This document shows positions 40,181 through 50,715 of a stretch of 64,000 bases of DNA, piece by piece. The stretch comes from Streptomyces guryensis (GTDB lineage Bacteria > Actinomycetota > Actinomycetes > Streptomycetales > Streptomycetaceae). The stretch covers positions 300,320-364,319 of the forward strand of contig NZ_JAJSBI010000008.1 of NCBI RefSeq assembly GCF_021261325.1. The letters run 5' to 3'. Below the pieces are notes generated by a model, which saw nothing but the letters and a program-made list of their open reading frames with translations, had not been told where the DNA came from and searched no databases. The translations under genes were made by a program, and so were the position numbers. The number at the start of each line of letters is the position of its first letter. Position 1 is the stretch's first letter.

Positions 40181-40870
40181 TTACGTCGACGGGCGTTCGC
40201 CCTGGTGGACGACCGTGATGAGGGGGTCGCGGCCAGGGGTCTCCAGTTCGTCGACCACGGCGACCGCCAGGTCCTCTGCGCTGATCCAGGACCGGCCGTC
40301 GGCACCGATGAGCAGGGTGTCGGTGCCGCGTCGGTAGCGGCCGGTGCGTACGCCCGGTTCGAGCAGGGCCGGTGGGCTCAGATAGACGCAGGCGGCGTCG
40401 GCGTGGGACTGGCAGGTGCGCAGTTGGGCGATTCCGGCGGTGGCGACGGCCTTGACTCCCTCAGGCACATACGCCTCGTCGTCGGCGACGAACAGGCCGC
40501 TGCCGCCGGGGCTGCGCAGAGCGCCGGCGCCACCGACCACGAGAACGCGGATGCCGAGGCGTGCGGCGATGTCCAGCACCGTACGGGTGGTGCCGACCAG
40601 GAACTCCTCGTCGACCGGCATGGTCCGCACGGTCAGCACCACGGCGTCAACGGCCCCAGGGGAGGCGGAGCCTGCGAGCGCCTCCCGTAAGGCGTGTGCG
40701 TCGTTCGCGTCCACCGCGACCGGCGTCACGTTCGGGACCGCCGGGTTCTCGGTCGCGGGTTTCCGGGACATGGCGATCACCTGGTGTCCGCGTGCATTGG
40801 CCTCGTCGGTCACCCGGCTGCCGACCATCCCGGTGGCGCCCAGTACGGCGATCGTCATGCCGCTCTTCAT
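40181..40870 (-). CDS. NAD(P)H-binding SDR-type protein
   Basis: 229 residues starting at ATG 40870, overlapping the exporter stop by ATGA. Nucleotide-binding motif IAVLGATGMVGSRV at the N-terminus, VLVVGGAGALRSPGG mid-protein; this is the atypical extended SDR group (YwnB/NmrA-like) lacking the catalytic Tyr-x-x-x-Lys. Probably a redox or sensor protein acting with the exporter on the same small molecule. Confidence 0.87.
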   Translation of the reverse strand: MKSGMTIAVLGATGMVGSRVTDEANARGHQVIAMSRKPATENPAVPNVTPVAVDANDAHALREALAGSASPGAVDAVVLTVRTMPVDEEFLVGTTRTVLDIAARLGIRVLVVGGAGALRSPGGSGLFVADDEAYVPEGVKAVATAGIAQLRTCQSHADAACVYLSPPALLEPGVRTGRYRRGTDTLLIGADGRSWISAEDLAVAVVDELETPGRDPLITVVHQGERPST

Positions 40871-41892
40871 CGGGTCAGCCCTTCTTGCGTGGTGCCGGGT
40901 TGTGCAGGGGCGTCGCGCAATCCGGTGTCCTCGGACCGGGCTTCTGCAGGCCCGCCGCGCGTCACCCGGCGCGAGAGCTTCGGGGCGTTGAGCTGCGCCG
41001 CCGGCAACGCGGCCAGTGCGAGGGCGAAACCGAAGGTCTGCAGCGCGCTCAGCGACTCGCCCAGGGCTACGCCGATGGCGGCCGCGACCAGCGGGGACAG
41101 CAGCACCAGCGGTGCGGACGCACCGACCGGCAGCCGTCCGACGCCACGGAACCACAGAGTGGACGCGATCAACCCGCCCACGCTGCCGAGCCACAGGTAT
41201 CCGGCGGCGGCCCCGGCGTCGATGCGCGGCGGTGCCCCCTCGATCGCGAGGGTGAGAGGGAGCAACAGCAGGCCGCCTGCCGTCAGTTGCCAGCCCGTCA
41301 GGATCAGTGGGCCGACCCCCGCGGGCAGGCCCCAGCGCTTGGTGAGGACGATCCCGGTGGCCATGGTGGCCGTACCGCCGAGCCCGGCGAGGACGCCGAC
41401 GACGTCCAGCCGGGCCTGCGGCCCCAGGACCACGAGTCCCACCCCGGCCACGCCGAGCACGCCCCAGGTCAGCCGCCAGGCCGTCGGCCGGACGTGGAGC
41501 AGGGCGACGGCCAGCCCGGCGACCAGCAGCGGCTGGGTGGCGCTGAGCGTGGCGGCGACACCGCCGGGGAGTCGTTGGGCCGCGACGAACAACAGGGGGT
41601 ACAGGGCACCGATGTTGAGCGCGCCGAGGACGGTGGCCTTCCACCACCAGTGCCCGCGCGGGAGCACCCGGGTGATCGCCAGCGCGAGCAGGCCGCCGGG
41701 CAGGGCGCGCAGCATCCCGGCGAACAACGGATGCCCGGGCGGGAGCAGTTCCGTGGTGACGATGTACGTGGTGCCCCAGGCTGCGGGGGCGAGTGCGGTC
41801 AGTGCGGCGGTGGCCGCCTGTTGCGCGTACGAGTTCCGCGGCGGGCCGGGTGCCCGCTCGGTCGAGGCACGCGAGGAATTCGACGTCTGCAT
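40867..41892 (-). CDS. EamA-family transporter (DMT superfamily)
   Basis: 341 residues, ten membrane helices in two EamA repeats (ALAPAAWGTTYIVTTELLPP in the first; AAAGYLWLGSVGGLIASTLW in the second). Members export amino acids or metabolites. Co-transcribed with the SDR-type gene and divergent from the LysR gene across 79 bases, so LysR control of this pair is likely. Confidence 0.9.
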   Translation of the reverse strand: MQTSNSSRASTERAPGPPRNSYAQQAATAALTALAPAAWGTTYIVTTELLPPGHPLFAGMLRALPGGLLALAITRVLPRGHWWWKATVLGALNIGALYPLLFVAAQRLPGGVAATLSATQPLLVAGLAVALLHVRPTAWRLTWGVLGVAGVGLVVLGPQARLDVVGVLAGLGGTATMATGIVLTKRWGLPAGVGPLILTGWQLTAGGLLLLPLTLAIEGAPPRIDAGAAAGYLWLGSVGGLIASTLWFRGVGRLPVGASAPLVLLSPLVAAAIGVALGESLSALQTFGFALALAALPAAQLNAPKLSRRVTRGGPAEARSEDTGLRDAPAQPGTTQEGLTR

Positions 41893-41971
41893 GTGATGAA
41901 GTCTCGGAATCCACCGGTGATGAGTCCAACACATGCTTGCCATCGCAGCCATGAACCAGAACGATTGACGG

Positions 41972-42880
41972 GTGGATCTCCAGCAGATGCGGTACGTCGT
42001 CGCCGTCGCCGAAACCCGCAACTTCACGCGCGCCGCGGAGCGCTGCTTCGTGGTGCAGTCGTCGCTGAGCCATCGGATCGCCGGGCTGGAACGGGAGCTC
42101 GGGGTCAAGCTGTTCGCCCGGTCCAGCCGCCGTGTGGAACTGACGCCCGCGGGGGCGGCGTTCGTCGCCGGTGCACGCGAGTGCCTGGCCGCCGCCGACC
42201 GGGCCGCCGCCGACGCCGCCGACGCGACCGGTGTGGTGCGCGGCCGTCTCGCCGTCGGTGTGATCGTGACGACGGCTGCCGTCGACGTACCCGAGCTGCT
42301 GCAGCGCTATCGCGCCCGGCATCCGGACGTCCGCGTCGCTCTGCGCTCCGGGCGCAGTGACGAACTGGCGGCGGCGGTCCGCGGCGGCGACCTGGACATC
42401 GCCTTCCTCGGCGTGCCGGAGAGCGCACCGCCTCTCGGTGTCGAGGCGGTTGCTCTCGATCATGACGAGCATGTGCTGGTGGTGGCGGCCGGGCACCGGC
42501 TGGCGGGAGCTCCTCGGGTCACGCTGCGGGAGATCGCCGAGGAGACGTTCGTGGACTTCGTGAGCGGGACGCCCGCCCGGGCCCAGTCCGATCAGGCGTT
42601 CGCGGCCGCGGGCCTGGTGCGCGACGTCGCGTACGAGGCCGGCGTCGTGGAGCTGATCACCCGGCTGATCGCGCGCGGACTCGGCATCGCGCTGCTGCCG
42701 TCGGCGTTCATCCGGCCGCGGGCCGCCGAGGACCCCGGACTGGCGCTGGTCCCGGTGGTCGACGGACCGCGTCGGACCGAGTATCTGGTGTGGAACCGGT
42801 TCAACCCCAGTCCGGCGACCCGGGCGATGCTCGGCGTTCTCGGCGTTCTCGGCGCGGGAGCACCGTCAACAGCGTCCTGA
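41972..42880 (+). CDS. LysR-family transcriptional regulator
   Basis: 302 residues from GTG 41972. Winged helix-turn-helix at residues 1-60 (QQMRYVVAVAETRNFTRAAE, SSLSHRIAGLERELGVKLF) and a substrate-binding domain of the periplasmic-protein type. Divergent from the EamA/SDR pair, the usual arrangement for a LysR activator and its target. Confidence 0.92.
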   Translation: MDLQQMRYVVAVAETRNFTRAAERCFVVQSSLSHRIAGLERELGVKLFARSSRRVELTPAGAAFVAGARECLAAADRAAADAADATGVVRGRLAVGVIVTTAAVDVPELLQRYRARHPDVRVALRSGRSDELAAAVRGGDLDIAFLGVPESAPPLGVEAVALDHDEHVLVVAAGHRLAGAPRVTLREIAEETFVDFVSGTPARAQSDQAFAAAGLVRDVAYEAGVVELITRLIARGLGIALLPSAFIRPRAAEDPGLALVPVVDGPRRTEYLVWNRFNPSPATRAMLGVLGVLGAGAPSTAS

Positions 42881-43080
42881 CCCGTGACGTAAGGGGCTGC
42901 TCCGGCCGGTCAGGTTCGTCGATCGGATGCTAAAACCTCCCCAAGGCAGATGAAATCGCCTAAATTGCTCGGGCAGGATGAATTCGACGGATGCAGCGAC
43001 GGACGCAGATCGCAGCAGGTCCCGATCGTCTGCGGCCCAGCGGGTACCCGAGCGGTGAGGGGAGGCGACAGGCGGGCGTG

Positions 43081-46053
43081 GTGAATGCCAGAGGTGCCGT
43101 TGCGCCCTTGGAGCGGCAGCGCATGCGGATGCGGCTGCTCGGCGCCGTGGACGAGGACCGGCGCGATGTCGAGGTGGTGCTGACCGCGCTCCAGCAGGCC
43201 GTGGCCGAGGTGCACGGCCTGGGCGGGATGGTGCATCTGCCGGGCGGCGGCATGAGCGGCGTCCTCTACCTGGTCGCCGACAGTGGCCTGCCCGAGTCGA
43301 TGACCCGGCCCTGGCTGATCATCCCGGCCCGGGGCAAGGCGCCGCCCAGCAGGGCAGCCCGCAGTGACATCGTCGCCTGGCAGCCCGACCTGGCCCCGCC
43401 CGACCCGATGCCCGGCCGGGACCCCGCCGCCCTGTGGCCCTCCGGGCTCCCCGCCGGCATCGGTCACCTGGCCGTGCCCATTCCGGGCGGCGGTGGTCGA
43501 CGCGGCGCCCTCTCCGTCCTCTTCGCCCCGGGCGTCGAGCGCGGTGCGACGGAGCACGCGTTCCTGAACGAGGTGGCCGCCTGGATGTCCGAGCGGCTCA
43601 GGTCGTCCGGGACCCTCTACCCGTCCCCCACGCTGCTGCAGGCCCTGGAGAACGGGCCGGCACAGCGGGAGGGCTCCCCGCAGGACGTGGAGGACGCGGA
43701 CGACGCGGAAGGGGCGCCCTCCGTCACGTACACCTGGGATCTGCGCACCGGCGAGCTGGCGTCCGACGGGCCGGTCGAGGAGGTGCTGGGCGACATCGAT
43801 CCGCTGGTGCTGAGCGACGGCATCGAGGCGTGGGCGGCGCTGATCCACCCGAAGGACCTGCCGGGGGCGGTGGCCGGCTTCGACGCGGGCATCCAGCAGC
43901 GCGGCGGTTTCCAGAGCGAGTACCGGATCCGGCGCCAGGACGGCACGTACCTCTGGATCGAGGCCTGCGCCCGGACGATCGCGGACGAGGAGGGGACTCC
44001 GGTGAAGGTGATCGGCACCCTCCGCAACAGCGACGAGACGCACGACGCCGCCGAGTCGGTGGGGCGGGCGCTGCGGCACATGAGCGACGGCTTCGTCGCC
44101 CTGGACACGGACTGGCGCATCGGTTTTCTCAACCAGGCCGCCGAGCGGCTCTTCGGCGCCGCCGGAGACGTGGCGGGAGCCGTGCTGTGGCAGGTTCCCG
44201 CGATTCGTGCCGTGCCGGGGCTGGAGCAGCGGTGCCGGGCCATCGCGGCCGAGGGCCGCCCGGCCGGATTCGACGTGCCGTGGCCGGACGGGAGGTCCTG
44301 GTACCACCTGCGGCTGGTGCCGCTGCCGGAAGGCCTCACGCTCTACATCACCGACACCACCGAGCGGCATCTGCGGGAGGTGGAGCGGGCCGCCGCGGAG
44401 CGGGCGGCCGGGGAACGGGCGGCTCTGGTGCAGCGGATCACGCGGGAGCTGGCCGAGGCGGTCACGGCGCAGGACGTGATGGCGGCGCTGGCCGACGGCG
44501 TGATGACACCCCTCGGTGCCACCGGACTCATCATGCTCGGCGTGGTCGGCGAGCGGCTGACCGTGATCGGCTCCCGGGGATACTCGCAGCGCTTCACCCG
44601 GCTGCTGGACGGACAGTGGACCGTGCGCGACACCACGAACCCGGTGGGGGACGCCCTGCGCACCCGCGCCCCGCTCTACATCGCCTCCCCGGAGGAGTTC
44701 CTGGAGCGTTACCCGGAGGCCGGGGCCCTGATCCGGGAGGGCTGCCAGGAGGCGTGGGTCTTTCTGCCGCTTGCGGTGTCGGGGCGCGGGATCGGCGCGG
44801 CGGTGATCTGCTTCGACCGGCCGCGGGGACTGGACGACAACGAGCGAACCCTGCTGACGGCGCTCAGCGGACTGATCGGGCAGGCGCTGGAGCGGGCCGG
44901 GCTCTACGACGAGGCGACGACCCGGGCCCGTACGCTCCAGCGCAGTCTGTTGCCGCAGGCACTGCCCGAGCTGCCCGAGGTGACGGTGGCGGCGCGCTAC
45001 CAGCCGGCCAAGCAGGGAGCCGACGTCGGCGGCGACTGGTACGACGTCATCCCGCTCTCCGCGGCCAGGGTGGCGCTGGTGATCGGCGACGTCATGGGAC
45101 ACGGGATGGCCGAGGCCGCCACCATGGGCGGGCTCAGGACAGCCGTCCGCACCCTCTCCGAGCTGGAGCTGCCACCCGACGAGATCCTCGTCCATCTCAA
45201 CGACATCGTGGGCGAGTTGGGCACCGACACGTTCGTCACCTGCCTCTACGGCATCTACGACCCCGTGACCCGGCAGCTGTCGTACGCCAGCGCCGGTCAG
45301 CCGCCCCCCGCGGTGGCCCAGCCCGACGGCACCGTCACCTTCCTGCCCATGACCCCGGACCCGCCGCTGGGGGTGGCCACGCCCCCCTTCGAGACCCTTG
45401 AGGCCCTGCTGCCCGCCGACAGCCTGCTCGCCCTCTACAGCGACGGGCTGGTGGAGAGCAAGGACAGGGATGTCACCACCGGCATGAACCGCCTCGCCGA
45501 GTTCCTCTTCGAGTCCGTGAAAGCCCGGCCGGCCGGGCCGGCGGACGGCTCCGACCTGGACGCCCTCTGCAGCGCCATCACCTCCGCGCTGCTCCCCGAC
45601 CACGGCGCGCTGACCGACGACGCCGCCCTGCTGCTGGCCCGCACCCACCCGCTGGCGGCGGAGAACGTCGCCGAGTGGCCGCTGCCGGAGGACCCGGTGG
45701 CGGCGGGCCAGGCCCGCGAGCTGGCCCGCGGCCAGCTCGCCGAATGGGACCTGACCGACGAGGACCTGGTCATGACCACCGAACTCCTGGTCAGCGAGCT
45801 GGTCGGGAACGTCGTCCGGCACGCCTACGGCCCCATCCGGCTGCGCATGCTCCGCAGCCGGGCACTGATCTGCGAGGTCTCCGACGCGAGCCTGACCACA
45901 CCGCACATCAGACACACCTCCGCCACCGACGAGGACGGGCGCGGACTGCAGCTCATCTCCGCCCTCTGCCGGCGCTGGGGCACCCGCCACACCCGAACAG
46001 GAAAGTCCATCTGGACCGAACAGCCCCTGCCCGGCGCTTCAAGTGATCTCTGA
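43081..46053 (+). CDS. SpoIIE-type PP2C phosphatase with PAS, GAF and kinase domains
   Basis: About 990 residues from GTG 43081 (GGGGAGG upstream; the frame is open to 42991, giving 1020). Order: N-terminal GAF-like region (about 20-170), PAS (about 200-310, YRIRRQDGTYLWIEACARTI), second PAS (about 315-430), GAF (about 440-590), PP2C/SpoIIE phosphatase (about 610-800, GGDWYDVIPL, GDVMGHGMAEAA, SDGLVES) and an anti-sigma-type HATPase (about 820-970, ELLVSELVGNVVRHAYGP, DEDGRGLQLI). Both halves of a partner-switching module are in one chain, a common Streptomyces arrangement that controls anti-anti-sigma proteins. The targets are not encoded nearby. Confidence 0.9.
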   Translation: MNARGAVAPLERQRMRMRLLGAVDEDRRDVEVVLTALQQAVAEVHGLGGMVHLPGGGMSGVLYLVADSGLPESMTRPWLIIPARGKAPPSRAARSDIVAWQPDLAPPDPMPGRDPAALWPSGLPAGIGHLAVPIPGGGGRRGALSVLFAPGVERGATEHAFLNEVAAWMSERLRSSGTLYPSPTLLQALENGPAQREGSPQDVEDADDAEGAPSVTYTWDLRTGELASDGPVEEVLGDIDPLVLSDGIEAWAALIHPKDLPGAVAGFDAGIQQRGGFQSEYRIRRQDGTYLWIEACARTIADEEGTPVKVIGTLRNSDETHDAAESVGRALRHMSDGFVALDTDWRIGFLNQAAERLFGAAGDVAGAVLWQVPAIRAVPGLEQRCRAIAAEGRPAGFDVPWPDGRSWYHLRLVPLPEGLTLYITDTTERHLREVERAAAERAAGERAALVQRITRELAEAVTAQDVMAALADGVMTPLGATGLIMLGVVGERLTVIGSRGYSQRFTRLLDGQWTVRDTTNPVGDALRTRAPLYIASPEEFLERYPEAGALIREGCQEAWVFLPLAVSGRGIGAAVICFDRPRGLDDNERTLLTALSGLIGQALERAGLYDEATTRARTLQRSLLPQALPELPEVTVAARYQPAKQGADVGGDWYDVIPLSAARVALVIGDVMGHGMAEAATMGGLRTAVRTLSELELPPDEILVHLNDIVGELGTDTFVTCLYGIYDPVTRQLSYASAGQPPPAVAQPDGTVTFLPMTPDPPLGVATPPFETLEALLPADSLLALYSDGLVESKDRDVTTGMNRLAEFLFESVKARPAGPADGSDLDALCSAITSALLPDHGALTDDAALLLARTHPLAAENVAEWPLPEDPVAAGQARELARGQLAEWDLTDEDLVMTTELLVSELVGNVVRHAYGPIRLRMLRSRALICEVSDASLTTPHIRHTSATDEDGRGLQLISALCRRWGTRHTRTGKSIWTEQPLPGASSDL

Positions 46054-46078
46054 CCTGGCGAGCGGATCAGGACGGATG

Positions 46079-46126
46079 AGGTCAGGTCAGGTCAGATCAT
46101 GTCAGGCCAGATCAGGTCAGGTCAGC
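46079..46126. repeat. GGTCA/GATCA short repeat array
   Basis: AGGTC(A) is repeated nine times or so with GATCA variants between the convergent phosphatase and monooxygenase genes (gaggtcaggtcaggtcagatc...). No hairpin; looks like slippage-generated repeats. Confidence 0.65.
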
Positions 46127-46410
46127 GGGTCGAGGAACGTCAGTACGGAGGCGTCCTCCTCGATCAGCGGGGTGAGGGCGGCGTTGAACGGGGCGCCGTA
46201 CGGCTGCCTGAGGTGTGTCTGGAAGGCGTCCTCGTCGCGGTACACCTCGAAGATCCAGAAGGCGCGGGGACCGGACGCCTTGGTGTAGGCGTCGAAGGCG
46301 AGGTTGCCCTCCTCCTCGCGGACCTTCTCGGCGTACTCCCGCAGCAGACGGGCGACTTCGTCCTCCGCCCCCTCGCGGGCGGTGAACTCGGCGAACAGGG
46401 TCTTGGTCAC
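46117..46410 (-). CDS. Antibiotic-biosynthesis-monooxygenase-like (ABM/YgiN) protein
   Basis: 97 residues with the dimeric alpha/beta ABM fold: LFAEFTAREGAEDEVARLL, NLAFDAYTKASGPRAFWIFE and YRDEDAFQTHLRQPYGAPF. Related to YgiN/LsrG, which act on quinols or phosphorylated sugars. It lies 42 bases behind the PfkB-type sugar kinase on the same strand, so a role on a phospho-sugar is possible. Its stop lies in the GGTCA repeats. Confidence 0.88.
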   Translation of the reverse strand: MTKTLFAEFTAREGAEDEVARLLREYAEKVREEEGNLAFDAYTKASGPRAFWIFEVYRDEDAFQTHLRQPYGAPFNAALTPLIEEDASVLTFLDPLT

Positions 46411-46452
46411 TGGGGTGTCTCCTTGCGTTGTCGGGGTGGAGTCCGGGGGTGG

Positions 46453-47397
46453 TCAGCGCTTGGCCAAGTCGCCCTGCCACGGCGGATTGGGGCCGGCGAC
46501 CGCGCAGGTCAGAGCCGCGACCCGAGTGGCGAACGCACAGGCTTCGGCGACCGCGGCGAGGTCCAGGTCCGGGAGCCGGCCGCCGAGGAACCCGCGGGCA
46601 CCGAGGTGGTGCAGCAGCCCGGCCGTGAAGGAGTCCCCGGCCCCGACCGTGTCGACCACCTCCGTCTCGACCGCGGGCACCTGGACGCGTTCACCGTCGA
46701 GGGAGGCCAGGGCCCCTTCGGCGCCGCGGGTGATCACGACGAGCCGCGCTCCGGCGGTGTGCCAGATGTCGCAGGCCTTCTCGGGCGGCGTGTCCGGCAG
46801 GAGGAGTTCCAGGTCGTCCTCGCTCAGCCGCAGTACGTCGGCGAGGCCGCACCAGTGCTCCAGCCGGGCGCGGTAGGCCTCGGGACGGACCAGCAGCGGC
46901 CGTACGTTGGGGTCGATGCTGATGGTGGCCCGGGGAGCGGCGGCCGCCAGGAACTCCTCCACCACCGCGGCGCCGGGCTCACGTACCAGCGCGAGGGAAC
47001 CGGTGTGCAGACAGGCGGTTTCGGACAGGTCCACCCCGGCCAGTTCGGGCGGTGTCCACTGCCAGTCGGCCGTGTTCTGGGCGTGGAAGGAGAACGCGGC
47101 CTGCCCCAGGGCGTCCAGCTCCGCGACCGCCAGCGTGCTGGGTTCGGCGGCCGCGACGGCATGGGACAGATCCACTCCCGACGCCTCCAGACGAGCCCGG
47201 AACAGACGGCCGAACACATCGCCGGAGAGCCGCGCGAGGAAGCGGGCCGGAGTGCCCAGCCGGGCCAGCGCCACGGCCGTGTTCGCAGGTCCGCCGCCTG
47301 GCAGCACGCGCAGGGCGAGCTCGTGCGGGGCGCCGGCCGGTTCGGCGAAGGCGTCCGCGACGCACTCCCCCAGGACGGTGATCTGACGCGAGCTCAT
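46453..47397 (-). CDS. PfkB-family sugar kinase (fructokinase-like)
   Basis: 314 residues of the ribokinase/PfkB family. N-terminal GECVADAFAEP, GGGPANTAVALARLG, and the C-terminal signature EVVDTVGAGDSFTAGLLHHL with the catalytic Asp in GAGD. GAAGG precedes ATG 47397. Divergent from a fructose-type ABC importer across a tandem operator, so it probably phosphorylates the incoming sugar. Confidence 0.9.
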   Translation of the reverse strand: MSSRQITVLGECVADAFAEPAGAPHELALRVLPGGGPANTAVALARLGTPARFLARLSGDVFGRLFRARLEASGVDLSHAVAAAEPSTLAVAELDALGQAAFSFHAQNTADWQWTPPELAGVDLSETACLHTGSLALVREPGAAVVEEFLAAAAPRATISIDPNVRPLLVRPEAYRARLEHWCGLADVLRLSEDDLELLLPDTPPEKACDIWHTAGARLVVITRGAEGALASLDGERVQVPAVETEVVDTVGAGDSFTAGLLHHLGARGFLGGRLPDLDLAAVAEACAFATRVAALTCAVAGPNPPWQGDLAKR

Positions 47398-47530
47398 GGG
47401 CTGGCCTTCTTTCCGGCTGAATTCCTGCTGCGTTCCGGCTGCCGACCTGCAGCGGGGGAACGTTGCCGATTTGTGACGAGTGCAAGGCATTGACGTTGCC
47501 GCGAGCCGGAGTCCATCATCCTCGCCAGGC

Positions 47531-47560
47531 GGTGTCAACGATGACATAAGTCAACGATGA
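47531..47560. promoter_or_regulatory. Tandem LacI-type operators of the sugar import/kinase locus
   Basis: TGTCAACGATGACA (47531-47544) and a second copy of GTCAACGATGACA (47548-47560), 16 bases apart. Each is an inverted repeat TGTCA-ACGA-TGACA. They lie between the divergent kinase and transporter genes, and the LacI gene at 50716 is the likely binder. Confidence 0.72.
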
Positions 47561-47624
47561 CACCGCAGGCAGTCCGCTCCGATCAGACCGCCGCTCGCCG
47601 TCCCGCATCCCGCAGGAGTCGTTC

Positions 47625-48641
47625 ATGTCTCGCACCACTCGTCTGTCCCCCTCCCTCCTCAGGGCCGCCGCGGTCACGGGCGTCGCGGCCCTCGCTCTCA
47701 CCGCCTGCGGATCCGGCTCCGGATCGAGCTCCACCAGCGCCGGCTCGGGCAGCATCAAGGTCGGTCTGATCACCAAGACCGACACCAACCCGTTCTTCGT
47801 GAAGATGAAGGAAGGCGCGGAGAAGGCCGCCAAGGCGGACGGCGCCCAACTGATGACCGCCGCGGGCAAGTTCGACGGGGACAACGCCGGACAGGTCACC
47901 GCCATCGAGAACATGGTCGCCGCCGGGGTGAAGGGCATCCTGATCACCCCGAGCGACTCCAAGGCGATCGTGCCCGCGGTCCAGAAGGCCCGCGCCAAGG
48001 GTGTCCTGGTCATCGCCCTGGACACCCCGACCGACCCGCAGAGCGCGGTCGACGCCCTCTTCGCCACCAACAACCTCAACGCCGGCAAGCTCATCGGCCA
48101 GTACGCGAAGGCCGCCATGAAGGGCAAGACGGCGAAGATAGCCACCCTCGACCTCGCACCGGGCGTCTCCGTCGGCGTCCTGCGTCACAACGGTTTCCTG
48201 CAGGGCTTCGGCGCCACGGACAAGGACGTCGCCTGTGCCCAGGACACCGGCGGCGACCAGGCCAAGGGCCAGACCGCCATGGAGAACTGCCTCCAGAAGA
48301 ACCCGGACATCAACCTCGTCTACACGATCAACGAACCGGCCGCGCTGGGCGCATACACCGCGCTGAAGGCCAAGGGCCGCGAGAAGGACGTCCTGATCGT
48401 CTCCGTCGACGGCGGCTGCACCGGCACCCAGGCGGTCAAGGACGGCAAGATCGCCGCGACCTCGCAGCAGTACCCGCTGAAGATGGCCGCGGAGGGCGTC
48501 AAGGCGGTCGTCTCCTACGCCAAGAACGGCAAGAAGGCGTCCGGTTACACCGACACCGGTGTCAACCTGATCACCGACAAGGCGCAGGCGGGCGTCACGT
48601 CCAAGGACACCGCGTTCGGCCTGCAGAACTGCTGGGGCTAA
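47625..48641 (+). CDS. Sugar-binding lipoprotein (FrcB-like, fructose/ribose type)
   Basis: 338 residues. Signal peptide with lipobox LTAC (Cys28), then the periplasmic-binding-protein-I fold: KVGLITKTDTNPFFVKMKEG, GQVTAIENMVAAGVKGILIT, and CxxTGGDQAKG near residue 205. The NPFFVKM and AIENM motifs resemble fructose-binding FrcB. First gene of an operon with permease and ATPase. Confidence 0.9.
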   Translation: MSRTTRLSPSLLRAAAVTGVAALALTACGSGSGSSSTSAGSGSIKVGLITKTDTNPFFVKMKEGAEKAAKADGAQLMTAAGKFDGDNAGQVTAIENMVAAGVKGILITPSDSKAIVPAVQKARAKGVLVIALDTPTDPQSAVDALFATNNLNAGKLIGQYAKAAMKGKTAKIATLDLAPGVSVGVLRHNGFLQGFGATDKDVACAQDTGGDQAKGQTAMENCLQKNPDINLVYTINEPAALGAYTALKAKGREKDVLIVSVDGGCTGTQAVKDGKIAATSQQYPLKMAAEGVKAVVSYAKNGKKASGYTDTGVNLITDKAQAGVTSKDTAFGLQNCWG

Positions 48642-48793
48642 GCCGCCCCCAGGCCCGCGACACCTTCCCTTCCCCCTCGCGGGGCGGCCGGCTCCTCCTC
48701 CCCGCCCGGGACGGCCGCCCCCTTGTCCTCCAGTCCTCCTGCCAGGAACGTGCCGGGCGGACAAGGACTTCTGTCTTCCGACAAGGACTTCGC

Positions 48794-49803
48794 ATGACTG
48801 CCACGACCACGCCCCCGGGCACGTCCTCGCCGTATGCCGACCTCAAAGCGCCGACCACGCTCCGCAGACTGCTCACGGCACCGACCACCGGTCCCCTGGT
48901 CGCGCTGCTCCTGGCCTGCGCCTTCTTCTCGATCTCGACCGACCAGTTCCTCACCGGCGGTAACTTCTCGCTGATCGTGCAGCAGGTCATGGTCGTGGGC
49001 ACCCTCGCCATCGGCCAGACCCTGATCATCCTCACCGCGGGCATCGACCTGTCGTGCGGTGCGGTGATGGCCTTCGGCAGCATCATGATCGCCAAGATGG
49101 CCGCCAACGGCACCCTGCCCCCGCTCGTCGCCATCGCGCTGGGCATCGCCGTATGCGCCGGATTCGGCCTGGTCAACGGGTTGTTGGTGCAGAAGATCCC
49201 ACTGCCGCCGTTCATCGTCACGCTCGGCATGCTCAACGTGGCGTTCGCGCTGACCCACATCTACTCCAACGAGCAGACCATCACCAGCCTGCCCGGCCCG
49301 CTGACGGCTCTCGGGCAGACCTTCCCGCTCGGCCACACCGACATCACCTACGGCTCCCTGGTCACCATCGCCCTGTTCCTACTGCTCGCCTACGCGCTGA
49401 GCAACACCAGTTGGGGCCGGCACGTCTACGCCCTGGGCAACAGCCAGGAAGCCGCACGTCTGAACGGCATCCGCACCTCCCGCCTGACCATCGGCATATA
49501 CGCGGTCGCGGGTCTGCTCTACGGCATCGCCGCCCTGCTGCTCATCTCCCGCACCGGAGTCGGCGACCCGCAGGCCGGGCAGACCGACAATCTCGACAGC
49601 ATCACCGCGGTGGTGCTCGGCGGCACCAGCCTCTTCGGCGGACGCGGTTCGGTCCTGGGCACCTTCATCGGCGTGCTCATCGTCGGTGTGTTCCGCAACG
49701 GCCTGCAGCTGATGGGCGTCGCCTCCATCTACCAGACCCTGATCACCGGTGTGCTGGTGATCCTCGCGGTGACCGTCGACCAGATCTCCCGGAAGAAGTC
49801 CCG

Positions 49804-49807
<4 letters not shown>
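48794..49807 (+). CDS. Sugar ABC permease (FrcC/RbsC-like)
   Basis: 337 residues, about ten membrane helices of the BPD_transp_2 family. Typical motifs are ILTAGIDLSCGAVMAFGSI, PPFIVTLGMLNVAFAL, ALGNSQEAARLNGI (contact with the ATPase) and AVVLGGTSLFGGRGSVLGT. It overlaps the ATPase gene by four bases (ATGA). Confidence 0.92.
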
Positions 49808-50640
<833 letters not shown>

Positions 50641-50662
50641 CCACACGACCCAGCTCCCGCAT

Positions 50663-50688
50663 GTTCCGGCCGAGGCCGCGGCCGGAAC
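50663..50688 (+). terminator. Hairpin between ATPase and LacI genes
   Basis: GTTCCGGCCG and its exact complement CGGCCGGAAC around a 6-base loop, 22 bases after the ATPase stop and 28 before the regulator start. Could lower regulator expression relative to the transporter. Confidence 0.6.
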
Positions 50689-50715
50689 CCGGGGGCTGAC
50701 AGGAGACGTTCCTCC

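Noticed and set aside
42910..45990. 1026-codon open frame opposite the phosphatase gene
   Set aside because: It mirrors the GC-biased codons of the SpoIIE phosphatase, has no domain features and overlaps it entirely.
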